In this document: piece by piece, positions 17,225 through 25,262 of the stretch
Layout of the letters: the number at the start of each line of letters is the position of its first letter
Numbering within the stretch: position 1 is the stretch's first letter
Assembly (NCBI GenBank): GCA_028820635.1
Contig: JAPPIG010000038.1
Coordinates: forward strand, 1-64,000
DNA length: 64,000 nucleotides
Reading direction: 5' to 3'
Origin: Candidatus Poribacteria bacterium
Lineage (GTDB): Bacteria > Poribacteria > WGA-4E > WGA-3G
Position numbers and translations under genes: made by a program
Notes under the pieces: generated by a model
What the model was told of the DNA's origin: nothing
What the model saw: only the letters and a program-made list of their open reading frames with translations
The model's database searches: none

Positions 17225-18121
17225 CTAACTTCTATTCGGAAATCGTAAAAACCGCTTGGCATTCCCACCCATAATATCCGCTAATTCTGATTCTGATAGA
17301 TTAGGTAATAATTTCTCTATAATAGTTGTAAGTTCCCCATAGCCCGGCTCTTCCAAAATCCACGGAAAATCAGTTGCCCACATTAGTCGTTTGATCCCAA
17401 AATCGTTTAGCAAATTACCATGCCATCCTGCCAAATTCTGATATGGGTATGCCTCCCTGCTAAACGCGTACTGACCCGATAGATGTACGGTGACGTTTTC
17501 AAACCGAGCTAACCGATAAGTAGTGTGCATGTTGAGGTTGTAGCCTGATACTTGAATCTGAGGTCTTCCGAACTCATCCAAAGTGAATTTTCCTTTACCC
17601 GGTGTCATACCGAGATGATTGAGAACCACCCGAACCTGTGGGAAGGCTTGGACTAAATATGGCAGCAGATGTGCATCAATTGAACGTGGGTATAGCCACA
17701 AGACGTAATCTTTTTCTGCGGCACATTCCCAGATAGGATGTGTCTTAAACTCTCTTGCATCCGTCGTTGCAAAAATATCCCTTGGTCCACCAAGTTCAAA
17801 GAGTCGGAATCCAATTATTCCAGTTCCATCCGCTAATTCTGACATGTGTTCGGTGGGATTGGGATGATCAGGCGGGACTAATCCTATTCCAAGAAACCTG
17901 TCGGGATAACTTTTAAGACAATGTAACAAGTAACTATGGTGTTCTATACTCGTACCGCCGATTTGAACGAGAACCGCTTGGTCAATCTGGTGTTTGTCCA
18001 TTTCACCTAACAGTTTTTCGGCAGGTTCTTCTCGTTCAGCAGGCCAATTCGGTGAGACTTCTCGTGGGAATTCAGGTGAAACTTTTGTAAATACGTGGAC
18101 ATGTGCATCAATTCTTGGCAT
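17225..18121 (-). CDS. Amidohydrolase family protein (metal-dependent hydrolase)
   Basis: A 298-residue TIM-barrel protein of the amidohydrolase-2/ACMSD-like family. The first strand carries the metal-binding pair in IDAHVHVF (His7 and His9). VVLNHLGMTPG holds the mid-barrel histidine and MWATDFPWI the last-strand aspartate. It probably hydrolyses or decarboxylates a small ring compound or lactone. It ends a three-gene minus-strand run after the PhyH oxygenase (48 bp gap) and the D-threonine-aldolase-like gene, and probably acts with them on one metabolite. The start is ATG with an AGGAAA-like site upstream. Substrate not predictable. Confidence 0.8.
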   Translation of the reverse strand: MPRIDAHVHVFTKVSPEFPREVSPNWPAEREEPAEKLLGEMDKHQIDQAVLVQIGGTSIEHHSYLLHCLKSYPDRFLGIGLVPPDHPNPTEHMSELADGTGIIGFRLFELGGPRDIFATTDAREFKTHPIWECAAEKDYVLWLYPRSIDAHLLPYLVQAFPQVRVVLNHLGMTPGKGKFTLDEFGRPQIQVSGYNLNMHTTYRLARFENVTVHLSGQYAFSREAYPYQNLAGWHGNLLNDFGIKRLMWATDFPWILEEPGYGELTTIIEKLLPNLSESELADIMGGNAKRFLRFPNRS

Positions 18122-18169
18122 AAATCATTTCCTTTGTAGATGGATTTACAACGCACGCATATTGAGGAT

Positions 18170-18886
18170 TCAGTCAGCCAAACTAAACAATTTACGTCGT
18201 TCAGGTGTTGTGCAATGTTCGGAGATAGCGGCGAACTGCTCAGGTCCAATTTTCCCTGGAGTTCGCTTTTCATAAATCAGGATAATAGATTTTCGTGGCG
18301 TATCCGAAGCATTGTCCATTGAGGTATGCCAACCACACGAATTGAACATAATAGCAGTACCTGCTTTCCCCGGAAAAGTTTTATGTCCGGGCATACTCTC
18401 CTGCAGCAACGGACGTTTATATGGACCGGTATCTGGCTTATGGCTACCGGGAACAAAACCGAATTCTCCACTTCCTTTGGCGACATCGTTGACATAGATT
18501 TGCACTTTAATATGGAGAGGATTGCTTTGTCCCACATCGGGATGCCACCCTGTGTAGCTGACGGGCCACGGTGCGACTGTTCTGACTTGTGGTCCAAGCA
18601 GGATCAAATCGTCGTCTGTAAATTCCATCAACGCGCCGTAGTAGCTTGGGTAATCAATTATGTCAATGAAAATTGGGTCTTTTTCAAGAGGATTTGGAAT
18701 GTCGTAGAAGGTGGCAGCAGCTTCACCTGCTTCAACTCTATCCAACCATTCTTCCTTACATTCCGCTGCCCAAAAATCAAAAGCAGATTGTAGACGTTTT
18801 AAGTCATCACCTTGAATCGCGTTTTCAAAAACGAGATAACCTTCTTGTTCCCACTGTTTTTTCTGTTCTGGTGTTGGTCGAATCAT
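18170..18886 (-). CDS. PhyH-family Fe(II)/2-oxoglutarate dioxygenase
   Basis: A 238-residue oxygenase of the phytanoyl-CoA dioxygenase family. The facial triad is visible as His115-x-Asp117 in TGWHPDVGQ and His187 in CGWHTSMDN; Arg198 is the likely 2-oxoglutarate ligand. GSGEFGFVPGSHKPD is the usual loop before the second half of the jelly roll. It would hydroxylate an unknown small molecule in the cytoplasm. Its ATG overlaps the TAA of the upstream gene (TAATG, one shared base), so translation is coupled to the D-threonine-aldolase-like protein. The amidohydrolase follows. Two more PhyH-type genes lie at 39.8 kb and at the window end; this one is shorter than the 286-residue copy. Confidence 0.85.
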   Translation of the reverse strand: MIRPTPEQKKQWEQEGYLVFENAIQGDDLKRLQSAFDFWAAECKEEWLDRVEAGEAAATFYDIPNPLEKDPIFIDIIDYPSYYGALMEFTDDDLILLGPQVRTVAPWPVSYTGWHPDVGQSNPLHIKVQIYVNDVAKGSGEFGFVPGSHKPDTGPYKRPLLQESMPGHKTFPGKAGTAIMFNSCGWHTSMDNASDTPRKSIILIYEKRTPGKIGPEQFAAISEHCTTPERRKLFSLAD

Positions 18887-19929
18887 TACTTTACTTTCCC
18901 CCTGCCTGCAATTTGCCAGACTGTTTCAACTGTCCGTCCGCGTACGCCTATAAGTTCATCGTGAAGATTGCTTGTCATTCCTTGGTGCAGTGGAATAACA
19001 GAGAGTTTTTCACCGACCCGAAATTGATGTGAACATTCACTTACATCTATATGCCCATGTTCAACAGACATGCCGTAAATTTTTGCTTCTGGAAATTCTA
19101 TGATATGTCCATAGGGTGTTGGTGGATAACTGGTAAACGTCTTTTGTCCGCCATCAACGATTATCCTGTCTGAGGTTGGCGTGCTGACAACTGTTACAAG
19201 AACACGAAGCACACATCGCTCAGGAGATAACATCTCTGAATTACCGATGCGTGTCATTCCTTCGTAAACATAAGAACCGCTACGCGTTTCCGTGCAGCCA
19301 AGTTCTTTTGACGCTACTTCTGACCCTGTTCCACCCCCACTGATTATTTTTACAGAGATGCCGTCTTTCTTCAATAAATCGACTGTTTCTTCAATAAACG
19401 GCTTTGCGTTTACGTTACTTGGATAGGTCATCACGCCCTGAAAATCTATGCCCGGCATTTTAACAACCTTTTGTGCAAGTTGTTGCGCCTGTTGCGGTGA
19501 TCCTACGCCACATCGTCCGCCGCCTGTGTCCAATTCCAATACAACAGGGATGACACACCCATCTGCATTCGCTTGCTGAGAAATACCTGCCGCTGTCTCT
19601 TCAGAATCGAGAGCGCCTATAATCCGCGCCTGTTTTGATAACGATGTTAATCGCTTCAACTTAGGTTTCCCTACGATGTTATATGGAATAAGGATATCGT
19701 CAATTCCTGCTTCCACCATTGCCTCTGCTTCACCCAATTTCTGACACGTAATTCCTTGAGAGCCAGCGTCAAGTTGTAAATTGGCGATTTCTGGCACCTT
19801 GTGTGTTTTGGTGTGAACGCGCAGCGGAATGTCAATGTTTCGGCAGTGGATTGCCATCCCCTTGATATTTTGCTCAAGCACATCTAAGTCGGCAATAAGG
19901 GCGGGCGTATCTAAATCGTTGATGTGCAT
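18886..19929 (-). CDS. D-threonine aldolase / D-serine dehydratase-like PLP enzyme
   Basis: A 347-residue fold-type III PLP protein: an alanine-racemase-like N-terminal barrel and a C-terminal beta domain. LDTPALIADLDVLEQNI opens the barrel. RVHTKTHK holds the PLP lysine (probably Lys41). SGGGTGS and GSYVYEGM bind the phosphate. The C-terminal metal site usually reads His-x-Cys or His-x-Asp; here the segment is PLHQGMTSNLHDE, with glycine in the ligand position, so metal binding may differ. It would cleave or dehydrate a D-hydroxyamino acid. It is first in a coupled operon with a PhyH oxygenase and an amidohydrolase, driven by the promoter at 19959-19987. ATG with GGAGG upstream. Confidence 0.8.
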   Translation of the reverse strand: MHINDLDTPALIADLDVLEQNIKGMAIHCRNIDIPLRVHTKTHKVPEIANLQLDAGSQGITCQKLGEAEAMVEAGIDDILIPYNIVGKPKLKRLTSLSKQARIIGALDSEETAAGISQQANADGCVIPVVLELDTGGGRCGVGSPQQAQQLAQKVVKMPGIDFQGVMTYPSNVNAKPFIEETVDLLKKDGISVKIISGGGTGSEVASKELGCTETRSGSYVYEGMTRIGNSEMLSPERCVLRVLVTVVSTPTSDRIIVDGGQKTFTSYPPTPYGHIIEFPEAKIYGMSVEHGHIDVSECSHQFRVGEKLSVIPLHQGMTSNLHDELIGVRGRTVETVWQIAGRGKVK

Positions 19930-19958
19930 AGATATTCCTCCAACAAGGTTCTGTTTTT

Positions 19959-19987
19959 AGTTTATCTATAGAAAGATTTAATGTCAA
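19959..19987 (-). promoter_or_regulatory. Promoter of the aldolase-PhyH-amidohydrolase operon
   Basis: On the minus strand TTGACA (19982-19987) and TAAACT (19959-19964) with a 17 bp spacer, about 30 bases before the start codon. It is arranged divergently from the promoter of the structured RNA, about 50 bp away. Confidence 0.65.
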
Positions 19988-20034
19988 GTATTTTGGCTAT
20001 AATGAAAAATAGAATTATTTTTTCAAATTTCTAT

Positions 20035-20063
20035 TTGACTTTCTTTGCAATTTGTTATATAAT
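20035..20063 (+). promoter_or_regulatory. Near-consensus promoter of the structured RNA
   Basis: TTGACT (20035-20040) and TATAAT (20058-20063) separated by 17 bases. The expected transcript start is about 20071, which is exactly the base of the first long hairpin. Confidence 0.8.
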
Positions 20064-20070
20064 ATCCTTA

Positions 20071-20245
20071 ACGTCTAAAACATAAACTTCAGAATGGGTA
20101 CCCTTTCTCAACATTTTGCTGAGGAGTTTATGGTTTAGACGCCAGGGTGCCCCGCTTCTTATTAAGCCGGTGGAAGGTCTACCGAACAAGAATTGGGAAC
20201 CCGATAAACTTTACGATATGCTATCAAAGCATGTCAATTTTATTT
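20071..20245 (+). ncRNA. Structured leader RNA of unknown family
   Basis: Hairpin 1 spans 20072-20141: CGTCTAAA pairs with TTTAGACG, and after one mismatch CATAAACT pairs with AGTTTATG. Hairpin 2 spans 20145-20202: GGGT-G-CCC...TTCTT pairs with AAGAA...GGG-A-ACCC, with an inner hairpin CGGTGGA-AGG-TCTACCG at 20168-20184. Hairpin 3 (20215-20235, GATATGCT with AGCATGTC) is followed by AATTTTATTT, like an intrinsic terminator, and the ribosome site of the next gene comes at once (GGAGG, 20246-20250). ATAAACTT occurs twice (20082-20089 and 20204-20211), and either copy can pair with AGTTTAT at 20125-20131, so two exclusive folds are possible. It matches no riboswitch, 6S, SRP or tmRNA pattern I know. 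Confidence 0.6.
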
Positions 20246-20256
20246 GGAGGAAAATA

Positions 20257-20754
20257 ATGATCGGTAAACTTTTACCACGCAACGCTTTTCTTTTCGCACT
20301 GATGGTGCTTTTTGGGACAATCTGTTTGCTCTCAATGAACTTGTCCGCTGATCATCACACCGACCATGACAATAAGTTCATCAACAATACTGCATCACAG
20401 ACTTCGCTGGGTATTTATTATAATGAACCCTTCGTCTACCCCGGTGCGTATGGGAACATTTTGAATTTCAGTGATATATCTGTTCGATACTATTTTGCAC
20501 CCTCACTCACTGTGAAGAGGAAGGGGAGAACTACGTTTAGGAGTAAATCTGATCCCAAAAAAGGATGGGTACCACCGGGTGATAGTATATCCTTTTTCCC
20601 TTCTATAGATATTGATATGACAGGCGGGAGAAGAGGGAAATACACTGCAGAAGGAAGCGTTAGTTTAGAGTTGAAATTCGATTTTGATGGTGATGGCAAT
20701 TTCGATGAGAAGGACACTGTCGACTCGTCTGCCTCCATTGAATTTACATACTAA
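20257..20754 (+). CDS. Small secreted protein of unknown family
   Basis: 165 residues with a signal peptide (hydrophobic core about residues 10-30, FLFALMVLFGTICLLSM, then a likely cleavage before ADHH). The mature part is rich in aromatic residues and beta-prone (GIYYNEPFVYPGAYGNI, VRYYFAPSLTVKRKGR). It has a possible calcium-binding loop, DFDGDGNFDEKD, near residue 145 and ends SIEFTY. I do not recognise the family. The start at 20257 is chosen for GGAGG six bases upstream; the frame stays open upstream through the structured RNA, but those codons overlap the hairpins. It may be controlled by that RNA. The next gene, a TolB-like propeller, follows after 91 bp, probably on the same transcript. 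Confidence 0.65.
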   Translation: MIGKLLPRNAFLFALMVLFGTICLLSMNLSADHHTDHDNKFINNTASQTSLGIYYNEPFVYPGAYGNILNFSDISVRYYFAPSLTVKRKGRTTFRSKSDPKKGWVPPGDSISFFPSIDIDMTGGRRGKYTAEGSVSLELKFDFDGDGNFDEKDTVDSSASIEFTY

Positions 20755-20845
20755 TAGTCCTTTTTCCATCAATAACGGTGCAAGCGATGTGGTGTGTCCG
20801 CGTCGCTTGCCCAAAATAATCATCTGTAATAGGAGGTATCCACCG

Positions 20846-21865
20846 ATGAAACGTCTAAGACCATTTATGCTCTCACATATCCAGGTCATTATCATTTTCT
20901 TCATCTGTTGTCTGCTCTTGTTAGATACGTCTGTTGTTGATGCGAAAATTGTCTTCTGTATAGAAGGTGACATTTACGTGATGAACGATGATGGCAGTGG
21001 CAGACGGAGGCTCACAAAAAACACAGTGTCAAGAGACAAGCACCCCCGCTGGTCGCCTGATGGCAAAAGAATCGCCTTTACTCGACGAGTGGACAAAGGA
21101 CAATCCACGTTTGAGCTGTTTATCATGAACGCAGACGGAACGAACGTCCAACGTCTCACTGACAACAGTGTCTTGGATGTCGATTCGTCTTGGGCACCAG
21201 ATGGGAAAAGAATCGCTTTTAGCAGTGTGCGAAGTGGAAGATGGGAGGTGCATGTCATAGACCTTGCGACGCTGCACGTCACGCAGCTAACAGACATTGA
21301 AGATGGTGGAAAAGGTGCAGTTTCCCCCGACTGGTCGCCTGATGGCACACAGATTGTTTACGAAAAGTTTACAGACAGTGGTATCAGAAGTATTTATGTG
21401 ATGTCAGCGAATGGCGAGGATCAGCGTCCCCTTCTTCCTGATCCGAAAGAGGATGACGAGGCTACTGATAAGTACTTACCCAGGTGGTCTGCGGATGGGA
21501 AACGTATTTTGTTTGACGACTGCGTGTGGGAAAACAACTTCGATCTATGCCGCCTCACCGTTGCGACACTTCGCGGCAAGGCACAACAAATAAAGGGCAT
21601 TTATGACAAACTCGGCAACGATCTGCGTGTGCTTGTCGGTGCCATGTGTTGGATGGACAATGACAAGGCATTGCTTTTCGACCTAAAGATGCTTGATACA
21701 CCCAAACCGAATTATGATCTCTATCGCTACGATTTCAACACGCGAAACCTCAAACGTTTGACACGTGGAGAAGAAGATGAGGACTATCCAGACTGGATAG
21801 AAGGGACATTGTCCGTTTCACCACAGGGTAAAAAAAAAGTAACGTGGGGAACGCTAAAGCAGTAA
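20846..21865 (+). CDS. TolB-like beta-propeller secreted protein
   Basis: 339 residues with an N-terminal hydrophobic signal segment (about residues 12-30, VIIIFFICCLLLLDTSVVDA) followed by WD40-like PD40/TolB repeats. Each repeat has the pattern PRWSPDGKRIAFTRR, SSWAPDGKRIAFSS, PDWSPDGTQIVYEK or PRWSADGKRILFDD, alternating with IYVMNDDGSGRRRLT-like strands. Such propellers bind proteins or peptides in the periplasm. The start is ATG at 20846 with AGGAGG 10 bases upstream; upstream in-frame ATGs overlap the preceding gene and lack a site. A terminator follows the stop. It is not the Tol-Pal TolB itself: no tol or pal genes are nearby. Confidence 0.75.
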   Translation: MKRLRPFMLSHIQVIIIFFICCLLLLDTSVVDAKIVFCIEGDIYVMNDDGSGRRRLTKNTVSRDKHPRWSPDGKRIAFTRRVDKGQSTFELFIMNADGTNVQRLTDNSVLDVDSSWAPDGKRIAFSSVRSGRWEVHVIDLATLHVTQLTDIEDGGKGAVSPDWSPDGTQIVYEKFTDSGIRSIYVMSANGEDQRPLLPDPKEDDEATDKYLPRWSADGKRILFDDCVWENNFDLCRLTVATLRGKAQQIKGIYDKLGNDLRVLVGAMCWMDNDKALLFDLKMLDTPKPNYDLYRYDFNTRNLKRLTRGEEDEDYPDWIEGTLSVSPQGKKKVTWGTLKQ

Positions 21866-21890
21866 AGCCGTAATCTGTAGACAATCTTTA

Positions 21891-21930
21891 TAGGCAGATA
21901 TCCTTTATCGGGTATTGCCTATTTTTTTTA
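21891..21930 (+). terminator. Intrinsic terminator after the TolB-like gene
   Basis: TAGGCAGATATCC (21891 onward) pairs with GGGTATTGCCTA (ending 21921), allowing one bulge, and a run of eight T follows directly. It ends the RNA / secreted protein / TolB-like transcription unit. Confidence 0.8.
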
Positions 21931-21935
21931 GAGTT

Positions 21936-21979
21936 ATACCATTTCTATATTATAATATTACATTATTTCGTAGGTTTTA
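21936..21979. repeat. Truncated family B element
   Basis: ATACCATTTCTATATTATAA followed by ...ATTTCGTAGGT matches one terminus of the family B element at 30791-30961 read in reverse, through the CCTAC stem arm; the other half is missing. Like the full copies it lies just past the 3' end of a gene. Confidence 0.6.
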
Positions 21980-22020
21980 TCAGAGCCATTCAATTCCCCA
22001 GTTTTCGCATTTAATTATAT

Positions 22021-22087
22021 TGTAGGAGGGAACTCCGATTCCCGACTATCATTATGTTTTGTCGCGATTCGGAGATCGCTCCTACAA
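22021..22087. repeat. Dispersed palindromic repeat, family A, minimal copy
   Basis: GTAGGAGGGAACTCCGATTC and, in reverse, TCGCGATTCGGAGATCGCTC with CTAC form the two arms around a short spacer. This copy lacks the inner GAATGCC-type hairpin found in the others, so it shows the minimal unit. Confidence 0.8.
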
Positions 22088-22231
22088 CAAGAAACAAATG
22101 TAACATGTGCGATTACTGGAGAATTGAATAGCTCTGTAGATTTTAAATCTGAAATTGAAAATTATGGTATAATTGAATTGATATTGAGATTTTAGATTTC
22201 GCTAAACCTATAGGGAATTATGGAGGCATTT

Positions 22232-22816
22232 ATGTCATCTGCTGCAGCGCGGACTTATCTTACGCCTGAAGAATATATCTCTTTTGAACGTAAGGCGACC
22301 ACTAAACACGAATATCTAAAAGGACAAATAATTGCAATGTCCGGTGCAAGCCGTTCACATAGTTTTATAACCGGCGATATTTTTGGAGAACTCCGTGACC
22401 AATTGAAAGGACAGAAGTGTGAAGTCCACTCCAGTGACATGCGCGTGAGAATTCATTCAACAAACTCATATTTTTATTCAGATGTCGTTGTTGCCTGTGA
22501 AGAACCTCGGTTTGAGAATAACGTTTTTGATACACTTCTTAACCCAAGAGTAGTGATAGAAGTTCTTTCTCCTTCAACGGAAGTCTGTGACAGAGGTGAG
22601 AAATTTGAGTTTTATAAGCAACTTGATTCGTTGCAAGAATACCTTCTTGTTTCACAGGATCAGGTTAGCGTTGAACACTATATTCGTCAGAAAACTGAAT
22701 GGCTGGAGAGTAAATATAAGAAACTTGATGATGTTGTGCAGCTGCGTTCAATTGAATGTGAGTTGCGTTTGCAGGATATATACTCGCGCACCGAATTGGT
22801 ATTGAACGCGTCTTAA
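22232..22816 (+). CDS. Uma2 family (DUF820) putative restriction-like endonuclease
   Basis: 194 residues with the Uma2/DUF820 fold of the PD-(D/E)XK nuclease superfamily. TPEEYISFERKATTKHEYLK opens the domain. SDVVVACEEPRFEN holds the catalytic Asp. NPRVVIEVLSPSTEVCDRG provides the E-x-hydrophobic-S/K core, followed by KFEFYKQLDSLQEYLLV. Family members are abundant in cyanobacteria and similar genomes; their biological role is unclear. The start at 22232 has GGAGG six bases upstream; an ATG four codons earlier is possible. The gene stands alone between repeats and convergent to prmC. Confidence 0.85.
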   Translation: MSSAAARTYLTPEEYISFERKATTKHEYLKGQIIAMSGASRSHSFITGDIFGELRDQLKGQKCEVHSSDMRVRIHSTNSYFYSDVVVACEEPRFENNVFDTLLNPRVVIEVLSPSTEVCDRGEKFEFYKQLDSLQEYLLVSQDQVSVEHYIRQKTEWLESKYKKLDDVVQLRSIECELRLQDIYSRTELVLNAS

Positions 22817-22868
22817 TAACCAAAAAGGGTATAGCCACATCAATACACATCCCAAATATGTGCTTATT

Positions 22869-23738
22869 TCATTCCATCTTCGCAAGAACAACACGTTCTA
22901 TCCCAGCGTAATCCTTAATGAACCGATAATTCTGATACGCAGGTTGTTCATCAAGTAGGGTTTTGACCGATTCGGCTTGTTTATCACCAATTTCAAAAAT
23001 GAGTTTGCCTTCAGGGTGAAGGTAGTTTGGTGCTTCGGCTATCAAACGGCGAATGACAGATAAACCATCTTCACCAGCGAAAAGTGCAATGTGTGGCTCA
23101 TAATCCCGAATATCTGGACTTAAGGTGTCACGCTCGTTGGTCATAACATAAGGGGGGTTAGAGACTATCCAATTAAATCGTGGAGACTGAAGCGTTTTAA
23201 TCGGTTCAAAAAGATCGCCATGTAGAAGATCAATGCGATCAGTACATTCATGCGTATCCCTATTTTTTTCTGCAACTGCTAAAGCATCCTTAGATATATC
23301 GGTTGCGATGATTTCCCACTCAGGCTTGTCAACCGCAAGGGCAATTGCTATAACACCACTTCCGGTACCAATTTCCAATAAACGTTGCTGTGTATCCTTT
23401 TTCGTTTTAAGAATTGTTTCTACTATGAATTCCGTCTCTGGACGCGGGATGAGTACTTTTTCATCAACATAGAAATCCAGTGACATGAACTCTTTGTGGT
23501 TAGTGAGATAGCTGATTGGGGTGCGTGCAATTCGTTTCTTGATTAACTCTCGGAACACCGTAAGATCGCCTTGAAAAACTGGCATATCAAAATGAAGGTA
23601 GAGTTGTAAACGACTTTTTTCGATCAGGTGCCCAAGTAAGACTTCAGCGTCTAACCGTGGATTTGGAATCTTATGTTTTTCAAAATAACCTGTTGTCCAC
23701 TCAAGGAGTTCAAGCACGTGCCAGATTTTGGTAGCCAT
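22869..23738 (-). CDS. prmC: Release factor glutamine methyltransferase PrmC
   Basis: A 289-residue SAM-dependent methyltransferase that methylates the glutamine of the GGQ motif of peptide chain release factors. The N-terminal helical domain (about residues 1-90) is followed by the SAM-binding strand LLEIGTGSGVIAIALA and the catalytic NPPY (residues 194-197). Length is typical. It lies downstream of its substrate gene prfA, as in many bacteria, with a 129 bp gap. The start is ATG. It closes the rho-rpmE-prfA-prmC cluster. Confidence 0.95.
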   Translation of the reverse strand: MATKIWHVLELLEWTTGYFEKHKIPNPRLDAEVLLGHLIEKSRLQLYLHFDMPVFQGDLTVFRELIKKRIARTPISYLTNHKEFMSLDFYVDEKVLIPRPETEFIVETILKTKKDTQQRLLEIGTGSGVIAIALAVDKPEWEIIATDISKDALAVAEKNRDTHECTDRIDLLHGDLFEPIKTLQSPRFNWIVSNPPYVMTNERDTLSPDIRDYEPHIALFAGEDGLSVIRRLIAEAPNYLHPEGKLIFEIGDKQAESVKTLLDEQPAYQNYRFIKDYAGIERVVLAKME

Positions 23739-23867
23739 AAATTCTTATCTGATTTCAGAGAACTCCGTAACGTGAAATAGGAAGGTAGGAAGTAAGAGAA
23801 TTTAGTTTTGTGGGTTTTCTATTTATGCACGATATAATATTGATATTTTAAATTATATTAAATTGGT

Positions 23868-24941
23868 TTATAAATCTTCGTTTTTTAACATTTCAGATTG
23901 ATCGGCGGTCGTTAGATTTTCTATAAATGGGTCTAATTGGCCATCTAAAACACCCTCTAACTGGTGAATGCTAAATTGGATTCGATGATCAGTAACCCGT
24001 GATTGAGGGAAATTATAGGTGCGAATTTTCTCGCTCCTATCCCCACTACCTACCATAGATCGACGGGTTTCAGCCCGTTCCTTGTTTAGTTCCGCCTGCT
24101 TTCTTTCTTGTAACCGAGCTCGGAGGATTTTCATCGCTTTAGACCGATTTTTGTGCTGTGATTTTTCGTCTTGCTGGGTTACAACAAGGCCTGTTGGAAT
24201 GTGTGTAATGCGGATAGCAGAATCTGTTGTATTAACGCTCTGCCCACCAGGTCCCGAAGATCGGTAGGTATCAATCCGTAATTCAGTCGCTTCATCTATT
24301 TTCAAATCCACTTCTTCTGCCTCAGGAAGTACAGCGACCGTAACGGCGGATGTGTGAATTCGCCCACTTGTTTCGGTTGTAGGAATTCGTTGGACGCGAT
24401 GGATTCCCCCTTCATATTTGAGGAGGCTATAGGCGGATTTCCCTTCAATGGAAAAAATTACCTCTTTGAACCCTTTTAACCCAGTTGCATTTGCACTGAG
24501 CATTTCGACTTTCCAATTCTTTCTTTCTGCGTATCGTGTGTACATGCGGAATATCTCTGCTGCAAAGAGGCTTGCTTCCTCTCCACCTGTCCCTGCGCGA
24601 ATTTCAATGATCACATTTTTTTCATCATTAGGGTCTTTTGGGATAAGAAGCATCTTAAGTGTTTCTGTCAACTCGTCTTTTTGGTTCTCAAGATCATCTA
24701 ACTCCTCTTGTGCTAACGCCAACATGTCAGCGTCACTCTCTTCTGTCAGTAGCGTCTGCGTATCCTCAATTGCAGTTTCCAACTGTTGATAATCTTTATA
24801 TCCAGACACAATAGGCGAAAGCTCAGCATGTGTCTTTGAAAGTTCCTGCAGGCGTTGTGGATTAGATATTTGTGCAGGATCGCTTAATGATTTTTCGACA
24901 TCAATAAATCTCTTTTGAATGTCTTTAAGTTTGTCAAACAT
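23868..24941 (-). CDS. prfA: Peptide chain release factor 1
   Basis: 357 residues; it terminates translation at UAA and UAG. The stop-codon recognition loop reads IPTTETSGRIHTS (PxT type, as in RF1 and not the SPF of RF2). The peptidyl-transferase GGQ motif is in RSSGPGGQSVNTTDSAIR, followed by QQDEKSQHKNRSKAMKIL. The start MFDKLKD at 24941 has AAGGGA upstream and matches usual RF1 N-termini; an in-frame ATG nine codons earlier is less likely. RF2 is not in the window. The gene lies between rpmE and prmC on one strand; a family A repeat separates it from rpmE. Confidence 0.95.
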   Translation of the reverse strand: MFDKLKDIQKRFIDVEKSLSDPAQISNPQRLQELSKTHAELSPIVSGYKDYQQLETAIEDTQTLLTEESDADMLALAQEELDDLENQKDELTETLKMLLIPKDPNDEKNVIIEIRAGTGGEEASLFAAEIFRMYTRYAERKNWKVEMLSANATGLKGFKEVIFSIEGKSAYSLLKYEGGIHRVQRIPTTETSGRIHTSAVTVAVLPEAEEVDLKIDEATELRIDTYRSSGPGGQSVNTTDSAIRITHIPTGLVVTQQDEKSQHKNRSKAMKILRARLQERKQAELNKERAETRRSMVGSGDRSEKIRTYNFPQSRVTDHRIQFSIHQLEGVLDGQLDPFIENLTTADQSEMLKNEDL

Positions 24942-25054
24942 TTCGATTCCCTTATAGGGCAATTTCATAACCGCACAAGAAAGCTGGTTAGAATGACTCG
25001 GAAATATAGATTAACCAATATAGTGTTTAGTCAAGTGCTAATTGATAGGTCTTA

Positions 25055-25243
25055 AAAGTAGTCGGGAATCCAAATCAAGAAATCAACGGTATGAATACCT
25101 TTTTGGTATTCACCCAAATCAACGCCACATGCCTGTAGGCATCTGTCGGGTATGAATACCTTTTGGTATTCCCCGGAGTCCCTCCTACCATAAGCAGTCA
25201 ATCAGTAGGAGCGATCTCCGAATCTCGACCTACAATAATATAT
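25055..25243. repeat. Dispersed palindromic repeat, family A, composite copy
   Basis: The arms AGTCGGGAATCC near 25059 and GTAGGAGCGATCTCCGAATC near 25205 enclose two GAATACC/GGTATTC hairpins (25093-25111 and 25154-25171) and an ATGCC-TGTA-GGCAT hairpin between them. The hairpin module thus seems to have duplicated inside the element. It lies between prfA and rpmE, so it will be part of their transcript. Nothing else was seen in the 321 bp gap at 24942-25262. Confidence 0.75.
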
Positions 25244-25262
25244 TGACGAAGCAGTAGCGATG

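Noticed and set aside
20071-20245. Identification of the structured RNA as 6S, SRP, tmRNA or a known riboswitch
   Set aside because: The conserved SRP loop, tmRNA ends, 6S closing stem and the known riboswitch core motifs are not present; kept as unknown family.
20116-20256. Upstream in-frame extension of the small secreted protein
   Set aside because: These codons fall in the structured RNA, there is no ribosome site before the earlier start, and they would put about 47 residues before the signal peptide.
20846-21865. TolB of the Tol-Pal system
   Set aside because: Only the generic propeller repeat fits; there is no TolB N-terminal domain and no tol or pal neighbours.
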